Of a stretch of 64,000 nt of DNA, positions 17,087-26,044 are shown piece by piece. The notes under the pieces were generated by a model, which made no database searches, was not told where the DNA came from, and saw only the letters and a list, made by a program, of their open reading frames with translations. The position numbers and the translations under genes are program-made. The stretch covers positions 124,001 through 188,000 of the forward strand of contig NZ_JAZLIO010000015.1 of NCBI RefSeq assembly GCF_045617425.1, in the 5' to 3' direction. The stretch's first letter is position 1; the number at the start of each line of letters is the position of its first letter. This DNA comes from Carnobacterium_B sp045617425. Its GTDB lineage: Bacteria; Bacillota; Bacilli; Lactobacillales; Carnobacteriaceae.

Positions 17087-18100
17087 TTATTTAATATTCG
17101 CAAAATGTTCTAAGGTTCCTACCATGTTAGACACAAATCCATACTCGTTATCGTACCAAGCAACGGTTTTGACTAATTGTCCCTTAGAGCCTTCAATTAC
17201 TTTGGTTTGAGTGGCATCAAAAATTGAGCCAGCTGGTACTCCAATAACGTCTGAAGAAACGATTTCATCTTCATTATATAAGAATGCCTCATTCGAAGCT
17301 TCTTTCATTGCAGCGTTTACTTCTTCCACTGTTACCTCTTTATCCAAAACAGAATACAATTCGGTCATTGATCCCGTAATAGTCGGAATGCGGACAGCAG
17401 TTCCGTCAATTTTTCCTTCTAATTCAGGAATAACTTTTCCTACTGCTTTAGCAGCACCTGTTGAAGCCGGAATAGCATTTTGTGCTCCTGCACGGTTTTT
17501 ACGTCCACCTGGTGAATCTTGTAATGCTTGTGATGCTGTATAAGCATGAATTGTTGACATCAAAGCACTATTGATGCCATATTTTTTGTTCAGTACATTG
17601 GCCATTGGTGCCAAACAATTCGTGGTGCAAGATGCTGCAGAAACGATTTTGTCATTTTCATCAAGCGAATCATGATTTACACCATAAACGATTGTTTTCG
17701 TATTGTCTACTTCTGCTCCCGCAGCTTTTACTGGAGCTGAGATTAATACTCGTTTTGCGCCTGCATCCAAGTGAGCCTGTGATTTTTTCGCTGAAGTATA
17801 GAAGCCGGTACATTCCAAAACGATGTCGATTCCTAAATCACCCCACGGCAAATTACTTGCATCTTTTTCTTCAAACGATTTGATCTCTTTTCCATCTACC
17901 ACGATCGCGTCGTTCCCAACTTCTACATTATATGGAAAACGTCCTTGTGAGGTATCGTATTTTAACAAATAAACCAAGTCCTCATTACTCGTCAAATCAT
18001 TGATTGCAACAACCTCTAAGTCTGTATCTTTTTCCAACATCCGACGCAATGCCAAACGCCCAATACGTCCAAATCCATTAATCGCTACTTTTATTGACAT
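17087..18100 (-). CDS. gap: glyceraldehyde-3-phosphate dehydrogenase
   Basis: Phosphorylating NAD-dependent glycolytic enzyme of 337 residues. It shows the NAD-binding INGFGRIGRLALRRM, the catalytic Cys in SAASCTTNCLAP, TASQALQDSPGG with RKNRAGAQNAIPASTGAAKAV-type substrate loop text, and WYDNEYGF near the end. AGGAGG precedes the ATG. It stands alone: no cggR, pgk or tpi is adjacent. A cre-like half-match lies upstream. Confidence 0.96.
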   Translation of the reverse strand: MSIKVAINGFGRIGRLALRRMLEKDTDLEVVAINDLTSNEDLVYLLKYDTSQGRFPYNVEVGNDAIVVDGKEIKSFEEKDASNLPWGDLGIDIVLECTGFYTSAKKSQAHLDAGAKRVLISAPVKAAGAEVDNTKTIVYGVNHDSLDENDKIVSAASCTTNCLAPMANVLNKKYGINSALMSTIHAYTASQALQDSPGGRKNRAGAQNAIPASTGAAKAVGKVIPELEGKIDGTAVRIPTITGSMTELYSVLDKEVTVEEVNAAMKEASNEAFLYNEDEIVSSDVIGVPAGSIFDATQTKVIEGSKGQLVKTVAWYDNEYGFVSNMVGTLEHFANIK

Positions 18101-18449
18101 GAATATTTCCTCCTTTTTTATTTGTATCTATTTTCATGGTAACGCTTCTTTAATAAAATTTCCAATTGTTTGCATTATTCATTTTGGTTTGATTCCATTT
18201 GTCTGTTTTTAGTGCTAACAATAGAGAATTTAGTATGATTCTCTAATTTAAAAAATTAAATTCTTTCGAAATCAGCTTCTGCATTTTTGAAAACAGTCCA
18301 AATTTCTATACATTCATAGAAACAGTCTACGATTATAAGCAAGGTATTTTAACAAAGTAAAATTAAATGTTACTATAAATTTAACTTATATAGCTTCGGT
18401 GCTCTAAATTTTTAGTCTAGTTAGTTAGATACCTTAAGGAGGAGATAGT
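18101..18449. other. intergenic region between gap and the DUF305 gene
   Basis: It contains a cre-like sequence AAGAAGCGTTACCA (minus strand, 18150-18137, eight of ten fixed positions). It also contains a perfect inverted repeat AGAGAAT-N8-ATTCTCT at 18223-18244, which could be an operator. Otherwise it is AT-rich with no gene seen. Confidence 0.45.
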
Positions 18450-18911
18450 GTGAAAAGTTACATTCGTTTTGGTTTAATGATTTTGACCTCTACTGTTGTG
18501 ATGTATTTTTTAATGTTCTTCAATATTTTTGAACTGTCTCATTTTACGTTTAGTGAAACTCGAGTCTATATGTCTATCATGATGGGATCCGTAATGGCTA
18601 TTATCATGCTACTGTTTATGTGGAAAATGTATCAAAAGAAAAAATTGAATTACATTATTTTAGGCGTTTCTATTCTTACGTTTGGTATTTCACTTTGGTT
18701 GGTAAGAAGTCAAGCAACTATTGATGATTCTTCTTGGATGAAAGCAATGATTCCTCATCACTCAATTGCTATCCTAACCAGTGAACGAGCAGATGTATCT
18801 GATCCTCGTGTACAAGAACTAAGGGATACCATTATTAAAACTCAAAAAGAGGAAATTGCAGAAATGAAAAAACTAATCGAAGACATTGAAGAGAATGGAG
18901 AAACAGAGTAA
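18450..18911 (+). CDS. membrane protein with C-terminal DUF305-like segment
   Basis: A 153-residue protein with three transmembrane helices (about 8-28, 38-58 and 65-86), then an outer or inner helical tail WMKAMIPHHSIAILTSERADVSDPRVQEL. The M-x-HH pattern followed by helices is typical of DUF305/ferritin-like small domains, some of which are linked to copper. The start is GTG after AAGGAGGAGAT. The role is unknown. Confidence 0.8.
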   Translation: MKSYIRFGLMILTSTVVMYFLMFFNIFELSHFTFSETRVYMSIMMGSVMAIIMLLFMWKMYQKKKLNYIILGVSILTFGISLWLVRSQATIDDSSWMKAMIPHHSIAILTSERADVSDPRVQELRDTIIKTQKEEIAEMKKLIEDIEENGETE

Positions 18912-18983
18912 AATTCTGATTTATCTTTGCTTAGTCCTATTGCTAACCAAGACAACAACTTTTAGATATATACCAGTCAATTC

Positions 18984-19026
18984 AAAAAAGTCTGCAGGAG
19001 TCAATGACTTCTACAGACTTTTTTTT
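18984..19026 (+). terminator. terminator of the DUF305 gene
   Basis: AAAAAAGTCTGCAGGAGTC pairs imperfectly with GACTTCTACAGACTTTTTTT. Confidence 0.82.
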
Positions 19027-19078
19027 ATCTCTATAGAGAAAAAAAGTCAAATCTACTCCGTGTCTCATTGAAACATTA

Positions 19079-19111
19079 TCTGTGATTGCTAGTTACTTGG
19101 CCCATTAAGAA
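19079..19111 (+). pseudogene. short fetB 3'-end fragment
   Basis: Thirty-three bases match the fetB sequence at 11330-11362 at 29 positions (both begin TCTGTGATTGCTAGTTAC). No open frame continues. It is a remnant of a duplication or deletion about 7.7 kb from the intact gene. The rest of 19027-19397 shows only the hairpin below. Confidence 0.6.
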
Positions 19112-19210
19112 CTAAATAAAGAATTAAAAAGAATTAGAAGCACATGTTATCCGTGGTAGACTCTAATAAGCAATCCCTTTGATTTTTGACCTTTGTTTAT
19201 AAAAAAGAAG

Positions 19211-19260
19211 ATAAGAACCTCACATATTCTTTTGGATAAAAGGACGCGTGGGATTCTTAT
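19211..19260 (-). terminator. possible terminator of the GH114-like gene
   Basis: ATAAGAACCTCAC and GTGGGATTCTTAT form an imperfect 13-base stem, and the minus strand continues into CTTCTTTTTTAT. The long loop lowers confidence. Confidence 0.45.
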
Positions 19261-19397
19261 ATAAATAAAACTTATTATTTTTCGATAGAAACTCGAATAT
19301 TTCTTACTATTATCATTAAACGTTATATATCAACTGTTTAGAAAGCTCCTGTCTCCCTATTTCCTTTCTTATCATGTTTTGTTCCAACCAATTCGAT

Positions 19398-20243
19398 TCA
19401 ATTATCCAACTCAACCGAATCGGATATATAATACTGCCAGCCTCTTTTAGTCGCATAATCATGGACATCTTTAGCCAGCTCTTTTTTTGTAGAGTATTCA
19501 AGCAAATAGATCTCTTTCCCAGCTTTATCAACTGTATCTAAATAATTTAAGTAGTAGGTTTGATTTTCTTTTGTTTGAGTACTCAGCTTATCTTCCTCAA
19601 AATCAATAGCTGAAAAGACGGTTTCTTGGTTTACACCAGTCAAAATATCATCTATTTGCTGATTTTGCTGTAAATATGCACTAACAAATTCATTTCCTCC
19701 ATTAATAAGGACCGGTTTGCCATAGCTCATGAGTGTCTTTAAAATCTTTTCCACTCCAATATACGTTTCTTTTGTTTGAAATTGCCAGTATACATCTACA
19801 TTATCGATCCAAAAGCCATCAATTCCCTTATCAAGTAGTTCGTTAGCTAAAGTAACGGCACTAAATTTTTGCCAGTCTTCATTGGTTACATCGACCCAAT
19901 ATTCTTCTTCCCAATTTTCATAAGGCCTCAAAGTAAGATACTGAAATTCTTCATAGTAAGGCCTGTAAGTTTCCAATGATCCTACATTTAAATAACTATA
20001 AACTTTTTGTCCTCGATCTTGCATCTCAGTAATTTCTGCTTCGGAGAGATTTTGTGCATCAATAATGACCGTTTCGTAACCTTCACTAGCTTCGATTGCT
20101 TCACTTCCATCTAAACTCAAAAATACACCATAATCACCTGTATTTTCGAGTTTACTGTTGCTTTTTCCTTCTAAATTTGCACAACCTGTTACTCCTAAAA
20201 TAACCATTGCTCCTATCAAAAAGCGTATTGCAGTAGTTTTCAT
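19398..20243 (-). CDS. GH114-like (endo-alpha-1,4-polygalactosaminidase family) lipoprotein
   Basis: A predicted surface glycosidase of 281 residues. It begins with a lipoprotein signal (lipobox VTGC, Cys21). The TIM-barrel region has VIIDAQNLSEAEI, KVYSYLNVGSLETYRPYY and GIDGFWIDNVDVYWQF, a pattern shared by GH114/TM1410-type proteins. Family members act on galactosaminogalactan-like polymers, but most are uncharacterised, so the substrate is open. It is monocistronic. Confidence 0.82.
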   Translation of the reverse strand: MKTTAIRFLIGAMVILGVTGCANLEGKSNSKLENTGDYGVFLSLDGSEAIEASEGYETVIIDAQNLSEAEITEMQDRGQKVYSYLNVGSLETYRPYYEEFQYLTLRPYENWEEEYWVDVTNEDWQKFSAVTLANELLDKGIDGFWIDNVDVYWQFQTKETYIGVEKILKTLMSYGKPVLINGGNEFVSAYLQQNQQIDDILTGVNQETVFSAIDFEEDKLSTQTKENQTYYLNYLDTVDKAGKEIYLLEYSTKKELAKDVHDYATKRGWQYYISDSVELDN

Positions 20244-20276
20244 GTAATGGCCCCTTTATCTCTCTTACTATCTATT

Positions 20277-21236
20277 TTAATCTAAACTAAAATCCAATTC
20301 CGGTCCTGTTGGAACGATGCCGGTCGGATTGATATTTTTATGACTGCGGTAGTAATGGTCTTTGATATGTTTAAAGTTCACTGTTTCCGCTATTCCTGGC
20401 CAGTTGTATAATTCTCGTGTGTAGCGCCATAGGTTTTTGTACTCTGTAATGCGTTTGATATTGCATTTAAAATGACCGTGATAAACACTGTCAAAACGAA
20501 TCAGCGTAGTGAATAAACGCCAGTCTGCTTCCGTAATTTGCTCCCCAACTAAGTAACGATTCTCTTCTAGGCGCTCTTCAAGTTCATCTAACGCAGCAAA
20601 TAAATTCATCACTTCTTCTTGATAAACTTCTTGCTTCGTAGCAAATCCAGCTTTGTACACTCCATTATTAACTGCATGATACACTTTCTCATTGATCGCA
20701 TCAATTTCTGGACGCAATGCTTCAGGATAATAATCGCCTTCCTTTGCACCGACGTCATCAAATGCGGAATTTAAGATACGCATGATTTCAGAAGACTCAT
20801 TATTTACAATTTTATTTTGTTTCAAGTCATATAAAACAGGCACAGTCACTCGTCCACTATAACCTGATTCCACATGCGTATAGACTTCATAAAGAAAATT
20901 TGCATCAATGACTGGATCCGGAATCACCCCTTCTTCTGATTCAAATGTCCAACCATTTTCGGCCATCAAAAGATTCACAATAGATACCGATATCATCTCT
21001 TCTAACCCTTTTAGGTTAAGCATGATTAATGCACGGTTTGCCCAAGGACACGCCAACGCTACGTACAAATGATAACGTCCAGGTTCTGCTTTAAAGCCGG
21101 CTTCACCAGTTGGTCCAGCACTTCCATCCGGCGTGATCCAATTGCGGAATTGTGATTCCTGACGAATGAATCTCCCTCCATTGCCTTCTGTGTCGTACCA
21201 TTGATCATGCCATTTACCATCTACTAATAATCCCAT
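20277..21236 (-). CDS. glutathione S-transferase Xi-like, glutathionyl-hydroquinone reductase family
   Basis: A 319-residue protein of the YqjG/PcpF type. The N-terminal thioredoxin-like domain has the catalytic cysteine in LACPWANRALIM. The helical C-terminal GST domain has KAGFATKQEVY and EADWRLFTTLIRFD. Family enzymes reduce glutathionyl-hydroquinones. Many Firmicutes lack glutathione, so the thiol used here is uncertain. It lies beside an HxlR regulator and a quinone-reductase-like gene, which supports a quinone or electrophile stress role (inference). Confidence 0.88.
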   Translation of the reverse strand: MGLLVDGKWHDQWYDTEGNGGRFIRQESQFRNWITPDGSAGPTGEAGFKAEPGRYHLYVALACPWANRALIMLNLKGLEEMISVSIVNLLMAENGWTFESEEGVIPDPVIDANFLYEVYTHVESGYSGRVTVPVLYDLKQNKIVNNESSEIMRILNSAFDDVGAKEGDYYPEALRPEIDAINEKVYHAVNNGVYKAGFATKQEVYQEEVMNLFAALDELEERLEENRYLVGEQITEADWRLFTTLIRFDSVYHGHFKCNIKRITEYKNLWRYTRELYNWPGIAETVNFKHIKDHYYRSHKNINPTGIVPTGPELDFSLD

Positions 21237-21312
21237 TGTTATTCCCCTTTCAACTGCTGATCTTTGTCGCTTATATTATTTGTCTTCTCTTTTATTATAG
21301 GTAGAGCTTAAT

Positions 21313-21444
21313 TTATAATCCAGGAATCGGTTCAACTAACAAAGCTTTATGATTCGTGTCGTAATAAATCACTTGCTTCAACACTAAATCACTCGTCCAA
21401 AAAGGAACACCAGCTTTTTCAATCTCTTGCTTATTTAAACTCAT
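21313..21444 (-). CDS. small protein of 43 residues, unknown function
   Basis: The ATG at 21444 follows AAGGAGAGAG at good spacing. The product begins MSLNKQEIEKAGVPFWTSDL and ends VEPIPGL. It is too short for a domain call, with no membrane segment and no Cys. It lies between the HxlR regulator and the glutathionyl-hydroquinone reductase-like gene on the same strand, so the three may be co-transcribed. It could also be the relic of a longer gene. Confidence 0.55.
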   Translation of the reverse strand: MSLNKQEIEKAGVPFWTSDLVLKQVIYYDTNHKALLVEPIPGL

Positions 21445-21478
21445 ATTTACTCTCTCCTTTTAATGAATGATTCTTCGG

Positions 21479-21823
21479 TTACACTTTTGGCTGTTCAACT
21501 TCAACCGTAACCATTTCTTGATAGTTTGTGCCCCATTCCTTCATCGCATCTAAAATTGGTTTTAAACTATTGCCTAATTCCGTCAATGTATACTCTACAC
21601 GTGGAGGGACTTCTGCAAAAATTTCACGATCAACCAACCCATCTTCTTCCATAGACCGTAAATGTGACGTCAAAACTTTTGCCGAAACCGTTCCAATAGC
21701 TTTTCTTAATTCACCAAATCGTTTAGTGCCATCTAACAGCTCTCTTAATATCATTACTTTCCAGCGATCATTTATCAACAATAATGTCGTCTCTACTGGA
21801 CAAGCTACAACTTTGTTACGCAT
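21479..21823 (-). CDS. HxlR-family transcriptional regulator
   Basis: A 114-residue winged-helix protein with the family's N-terminal Cys (CPVETTLLLINDRWKVMILRELL) and HTH text RFGELRKAIGTVSAKVLTSHLRSMEEDGLV. In YodB/QorR-type relatives this Cys senses quinones or aldehydes. The divergent promoter region contains a perfect palindrome (21847-21870). Its likely targets are the divergent oxidoreductase and the downstream quinone-reductase-like gene. Confidence 0.9.
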   Translation of the reverse strand: MRNKVVACPVETTLLLINDRWKVMILRELLDGTKRFGELRKAIGTVSAKVLTSHLRSMEEDGLVDREIFAEVPPRVEYTLTELGNSLKPILDAMKEWGTNYQEMVTVEVEQPKV

Positions 21824-21846
21824 AGAAACCCTGTCCTTTCACATTA

Positions 21847-21870
21847 GTTACTTATTAGTCACTAAGTAAC
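21847..21870. promoter_or_regulatory. HxlR operator candidate
   Basis: GTTACTTA-N8-TAAGTAAC is a perfect 8-bp inverted repeat. Further AAGTTACTT-like half sites lie at 21875-21900. Confidence 0.65.
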
Positions 21871-21884
21871 TCCAAAGTACTTAC

Positions 21885-21913
21885 TTTACATAAGTTACTT
21901 AGAGTCCTATTAT
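21885..21913 (+). promoter_or_regulatory. promoter of the quinone-oxidoreductase-like gene
   Basis: TTTACA (21885-21890), a 17-base spacer and TATTAT (21908-21913). An extra AAGTTACTT half site lies in the spacer. Confidence 0.65.
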
Positions 21914-21972
21914 AATAGTAGAACTTGAAAGAAACAAGCTAAGAATCTAACTAGTAGGAAGGTTGATACCAA

Positions 21973-22833
21973 ATGAAGTACTTATTAACAGGCGCAACAG
22001 GAGAACTAGGCACTTATGCCTTACATTATTTAAAAGAACAAGTTGAGTTAAATGAAATTGTGGTATTAGCACGAACAGAAGAAAAAGCTGCTATACTGCG
22101 TGAACATGGAGTTGAGGTTCGTATTTGTGATTTTGGCGACTATGCAAGTTTGATTGAGGCATTCAACGGCATCGATCGTTTATTATTTGTTTCCTCACAA
22201 CCTGGTGCAGCAGTTTCACGCGGTGAGCAGCACAAAAATGTTGTAAATGCTGCTAAAAAGACTGGCATTTCATTTATTGCCTATACAAGTTTCCCTAAAG
22301 GTGCTGAATCCAAAAGTCCTTTAGCTCAAGACCATATTTTAACGGAACAATTAATTTCTGAATCCAACATTTCCCACACTTTTTTACGCAACAACTGGTA
22401 TATAGAAAACGAAAAGGACACACTAAATGCTGCAGTAGCTGGCCACCCTTTTACGTACTCTGCTGGAGACGGCAAAACGGGTTGGGCGTTAAAACGTGAA
22501 TATGCCGAAGCTGCTGTCAATGTCTTAACTGGACAAGCATCAACACCAGAAGTACTTGAATTATCAGGCAATCCTATTACTTATGTAGAATTAGCAGAAG
22601 CTCTTAAAATTGCTAGTGGAACAGCATTTGAGGTCATTAAAATGAATGATAGTGATTATCAAACTGCATTAACTAATAATGCCATCCCTGAGTCAGTTGT
22701 CGGGTTCATCTTAATGATTCAAAATGATATTCGTAATGGAGAATTGGATGTTATGTCAGATGATTTTGAACAAACGCTAGGCAAACCATTGACACCACTA
22801 GTTGATGCTTTAAAAGAGTTCTTACAAAAATAA
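21973..22833 (+). CDS. NmrA/SDR-type NAD(P)H:quinone oxidoreductase (QorB/YtfG-like)
   Basis: A 286-residue atypical short-chain dehydrogenase. The N-terminal nucleotide motif is LLTGATGELGTYAL. The pattern RLLFVSSQPGAAVSRGEQHKNVV-type text near residues 70-95 and FLRNNWYIEN near 140 match the YtfG/QorB group, which reduces quinones with NADPH. It is divergent from its probable HxlR repressor with an operator between. Confidence 0.88.
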   Translation: MKYLLTGATGELGTYALHYLKEQVELNEIVVLARTEEKAAILREHGVEVRICDFGDYASLIEAFNGIDRLLFVSSQPGAAVSRGEQHKNVVNAAKKTGISFIAYTSFPKGAESKSPLAQDHILTEQLISESNISHTFLRNNWYIENEKDTLNAAVAGHPFTYSAGDGKTGWALKREYAEAAVNVLTGQASTPEVLELSGNPITYVELAEALKIASGTAFEVIKMNDSDYQTALTNNAIPESVVGFILMIQNDIRNGELDVMSDDFEQTLGKPLTPLVDALKEFLQK

Positions 22834-22871
22834 CAGTTTATAAGTAGTTTTATTCTTCAATCATGTAGAGA

Positions 22872-22914
22872 AAAATAAGAAGAAACTTTTAATAAAGTTT
22901 CTTCTTGTTTATTT
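22872..22914 (+). terminator. terminator of the oxidoreductase gene
   Basis: AGAAGAAACTTT/AAAGTTTCTTCT with a TAAT loop, then TGTTTATTTT. Confidence 0.85.
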
Positions 22915-22965
22915 TCCATTCGATCATCATAACCATTGAAGCTTAATTTACTAATGCTGATTTCT

Positions 22966-22997
22966 AAAGAGCGAGTTAAAAACTCACTCTTTTTATT
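22966..22997. terminator. second hairpin, downstream of deoC
   Basis: AAAGAGCGAGTT/AACTCACTCTTT followed by TTTTAT on the plus strand. It sits between two converging genes and could serve either. Confidence 0.65.
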
Positions 22998-23021
22998 TTG
23001 GTTTATTATATAAGGATTATA

Positions 23022-23714
23022 TTAGGACTCCTTAATCATTGATTTATACTCATTAATAATTTTAATCCCTGAACTTGTTCCTAATCGTTCAGCACCAGCT
23101 TTCACCATTGCCTTGGCAGTTTCAAAGTCCCGTATTCCCCCTGCTGCTTTCACTTTGACGTCTAATCCAACTGCCTCTTTCATAAGCTTTACATCTTCTA
23201 CTGTAGCTCCGCTAGTACCAAAACCAGTTGATGTTTTCACAAAATTAGGTTTCACTCTTTTAGCAATTTCACAAACAGCTATTTTTTCTTCAACTGTTAG
23301 ATAACAATTTTCTAAGATCACTTTACTTAAAACATGATTTATTTGACAAATAGCTACGATTTCTTTCATTTCTTGTTCAATATAGGCTAAGTTACCGTCT
23401 TTTAATTCACTAATATTGATTACATAGTCGATTTCATCTGCCCCATTTTTGATGGCATCCGTGACTTCAAAAATTTTTGTAGCCATGGTGGTCTGCCCCA
23501 ATGGAAAACCAATCGCTGCTCCTACATGAACTGGACTTTCTTTTAGCAATTCTCTACATAGAGAAACAGGCGCTGAATTGATAGCCACCATTTTAAACCC
23601 ATATTCATCAGCTTCTTGACACAATTTTTCAAATCCAGCTTTCTTTGCATCAGCTTTTAATAAAGTGTGATCCACCATATTTGCTAATTCGTTTACGCTT
23701 AATTGAAATGTCAT
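23022..23714 (-). CDS. deoC: deoxyribose-phosphate aldolase
   Basis: A class I aldolase of 230 residues that splits 2-deoxyribose-5-phosphate. The Schiff-base Lys is in FVKTSTGFGTSGAT, with IGFPLG and VKAAGGIRDFETA as further signatures. It is the last gene of the PTS operon, after alsE. Its placement there rather than with nucleoside genes suggests it may act on a sugar phosphate from the imported substrate (inference). Confidence 0.9.
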   Translation of the reverse strand: MTFQLSVNELANMVDHTLLKADAKKAGFEKLCQEADEYGFKMVAINSAPVSLCRELLKESPVHVGAAIGFPLGQTTMATKIFEVTDAIKNGADEIDYVINISELKDGNLAYIEQEMKEIVAICQINHVLSKVILENCYLTVEEKIAVCEIAKRVKPNFVKTSTGFGTSGATVEDVKLMKEAVGLDVKVKAAGGIRDFETAKAMVKAGAERLGTSSGIKIINEYKSMIKES

Positions 23715-23842
23715 TTTTTATTCCTCCCTAATTGAATTCGGTTTCATTTTACCACAACTAATAAATTAGTGTTCTCTTGGCTATAGAATAAAACATATTA
23801 GTCGCATACAAAAAAGAACCGCTAAAGCGATTCTTTTTTATT

Positions 23843-24532
23843 TTACGAGATGACTTTTCCAGTCATTTCCTCATAATCTTTATTCATGATGTCCCAAGAT
23901 TTTTCAATGTCATCATCTAATCCAAATAAACCACTGCGCCCCACAATATAAATATCGGGATTAGCTGCATCAATTTTCTTAAATGTTTTTCGATTGGAAG
24001 ATCCGTCCATTTCAATAACATAATGATAACCATTTTCTTCACGTAATTCTCTCAAAGCAACTATTTTATCTAGTGTACTATCAATAAAACGTTGTCCAGC
24101 AAAACCAGGATCAACGGTCATAATGGTAATTTTATCCACTAATTCAATATAAGGAAATATTGTCTCAATAGGCGTTTCAGGATTTAACACTACTCCTGCT
24201 TTTAATCCCGCATCTTGTATTTGATCAATCAATCGAAATGCCAATCCATCCAGGACTTCTGCATGCATGCAAATCCATTCACATTTTAAATCCACTAGTT
24301 GTTGAACCCAAAAACTTGGATCTGTAACCATAAGATGGGCAGACATAGGCAAGTCACTTATTTTTCGCACTTCTTCGATAAACCATGGAGACAATGTAAT
24401 GTTAGGAACATAATGCCCATCCATAATATCAATATGGTATGAGTCTACATGATTATTTAAAAAGGTGATTTGTTCTTTAAATCTATCCAAGTCCATTGTC
24501 ATTAATGACGGTGACACTTCTACTTTTTTCAT
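23843..24532 (-). CDS. alsE: D-allulose-6-phosphate 3-epimerase-like protein
   Basis: A ribulose-phosphate-epimerase-family TIM barrel of 229 residues. It resembles E. coli AlsE more than Rpe: SPSLMTMDL, HIDIMDGHYVPNITLSPWF, LNPETPIETIFPYI, and KITIMTVDPGFAGQRFI. AlsE interconverts allulose-6-phosphate and fructose-6-phosphate. It follows the EIIC gene in the operon and probably channels the phosphorylated ketose into glycolysis. The exact sugar is not determined by the sequence. Confidence 0.85.
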   Translation of the reverse strand: MKKVEVSPSLMTMDLDRFKEQITFLNNHVDSYHIDIMDGHYVPNITLSPWFIEEVRKISDLPMSAHLMVTDPSFWVQQLVDLKCEWICMHAEVLDGLAFRLIDQIQDAGLKAGVVLNPETPIETIFPYIELVDKITIMTVDPGFAGQRFIDSTLDKIVALRELREENGYHYVIEMDGSSNRKTFKKIDAANPDIYIVGRSGLFGLDDDIEKSWDIMNKDYEEMTGKVIS

Positions 24533-24588
24533 ACTTTATCTTTCCTCCATCTATTTTAATTATTTCACAAAATTTTTGCAGATACTTA

Positions 24589-25689
24589 TTAGAAAATTTG
24601 GATATCATCTAGGTCAATATCTGCTTCTTCAACTTCTGATTGCATATTCATATCGTCTTGTGTCACATTTTTCTTAATTAAAGCTAACGTTACTCCTGTT
24701 ACAAGAATGTTTACTACCAGTGCCGCAACTCCTGCCCACGGTCTAGACATCGTCGGAATCATCAATACTCCTCCAAATGGTACAGTTGCATCTGCTCCTA
24801 ATACCATAGACACTGCTCCGCCGGCTGCTCCACCGATAGCTGTTGCAATTACACCACGAACAATATCATTCATAACGATTGGAATGACACCTTCAACAAT
24901 GTTAATAACGCCCATTGGAACTGCTGATTTCAATGTTTCAACTTCTACTGGTGTATAAATATTTTTTCTGAACAATTTTGCTATAAAATAGGCTAATCCA
25001 AAACCGATTGGTGTTGCTGTATTTACTAATTGTAATGCTGTTATTGGACCATTCAGACCTTCTGCTTGCATGGTCAATACAAATGCAAATACAGTTTTAT
25101 TAATAGGTCCACCATAGTCAACCCCACTCAATAACCCTATAACTCCACCAAATAATAGCAATGAAGAAGATCCTAAACTATCTAAAGCATTTGTCAATAA
25201 AGATGTAAAAGCGGCAATTGGCAAACCAATAATGTAAATCATCATCAAACCACCAATAACTGACGTTAAAAATGGAATAATCAAAGTTGGCATTAATCCT
25301 TTAGCCCACTTAGGTACTTTAACGTATTTTAAAGTAGCCATCACAAGGTAGCCGGCTAAGTATCCTCCCAAAAGTCCTCCAATAAATCCAGCCCCAATTG
25401 CGTTAGCTGTTAATCCAATGATAAAACCTGGCGCTATCCCTGGCTTTCCTGCAATTGAGTAAGCAATTCCTGTAGCTATAACTACAGGCAACAGGCCTAA
25501 TCCTGCTCCACCCATTGTTGCAAAAGCATCCCAAATAGAGAATTCACCTTGGATCAATTGAGGTTGACTAGTACCTCCAAAAGCCATACCAATTGCGATT
25601 AAAAAACCTGCACCACAAACAATTGGAATCAAATATGAAATCGCTGTCAATAAATGACCTTTAAGATTCAATTCTTTAATTTTTTTCAT
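24589..25689 (-). CDS. PTS fructose-family EIIC permease
   Basis: A 366-residue membrane protein with about nine hydrophobic segments and typical fructose-EIIC text (GHLLTAISYLIPIVCGAGFLIAIGMAFGG near the N-terminus, DYGGPINKTVFAF, VPFGGVLMIP). It forms the sugar channel and is encoded separately from EIIA and EIIB. It has a hydrophilic acidic C-terminal tail. The preceding EIIB gene ends 11 bases before its start. Confidence 0.92.
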   Translation of the reverse strand: MKKIKELNLKGHLLTAISYLIPIVCGAGFLIAIGMAFGGTSQPQLIQGEFSIWDAFATMGGAGLGLLPVVIATGIAYSIAGKPGIAPGFIIGLTANAIGAGFIGGLLGGYLAGYLVMATLKYVKVPKWAKGLMPTLIIPFLTSVIGGLMMIYIIGLPIAAFTSLLTNALDSLGSSSLLLFGGVIGLLSGVDYGGPINKTVFAFVLTMQAEGLNGPITALQLVNTATPIGFGLAYFIAKLFRKNIYTPVEVETLKSAVPMGVINIVEGVIPIVMNDIVRGVIATAIGGAAGGAVSMVLGADATVPFGGVLMIPTMSRPWAGVAALVVNILVTGVTLALIKKNVTQDDMNMQSEVEEADIDLDDIQIF

Positions 25690-25700
25690 TTTCCTTCCTC

Positions 25701-26030
25701 CTATACAGCTTCTCGATTACTTTGTTCAACAATTTCTACCGCTTTTTCAATTAATTTATTGGGTGATTTAATTGCGACTTCCGTTGGAACTTGAATCATT
25801 CTTTTCCCGTCGAATCTTTCACGTCCAGAAATTTTCACATCCACTGCTAAAATAACCACATCTGCTTCTGCAATTTGTTCTGCAGTTAATTCATTTTCTA
25901 TTCCTATTGTTCCCTGTGTTTCAATGGTAATATCGTAACCTGCTTTTTTTGCAGCATTTTCTAATTTTTCTTGTGCAATGTACGTATGAGCGATTCCAAC
26001 TGTACATGCTGCTACTCCTACTATTTTCAT
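25701..26030 (-). CDS. PTS fructose-family EIIB, copy 2
   Basis: A 109-residue phosphocarrier. The phospho-cysteine is in VAACTVGIAHTYIAQEKL (Cys9), the fructose-type EIIB P-loop. It passes phosphate from EIIA to the sugar bound by EIIC. It is almost identical to the EIIB at 26528-26848, differing mainly at the C-terminal tail, so it arose by tandem duplication around the EIIA gene. Confidence 0.92.
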   Translation of the reverse strand: MKIVGVAACTVGIAHTYIAQEKLENAAKKAGYDITIETQGTIGIENELTAEQIAEADVVILAVDVKISGRERFDGKRMIQVPTEVAIKSPNKLIEKAVEIVEQSNREAV

Positions 26031-26044
26031 ATTCTCTCTCCTTT

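Noticed and set aside
17087..18450. CggR-type or CIRCE regulation of gap
   Set aside because: A TTAGCACT-like half site is present, but no matching second half at the right distance.
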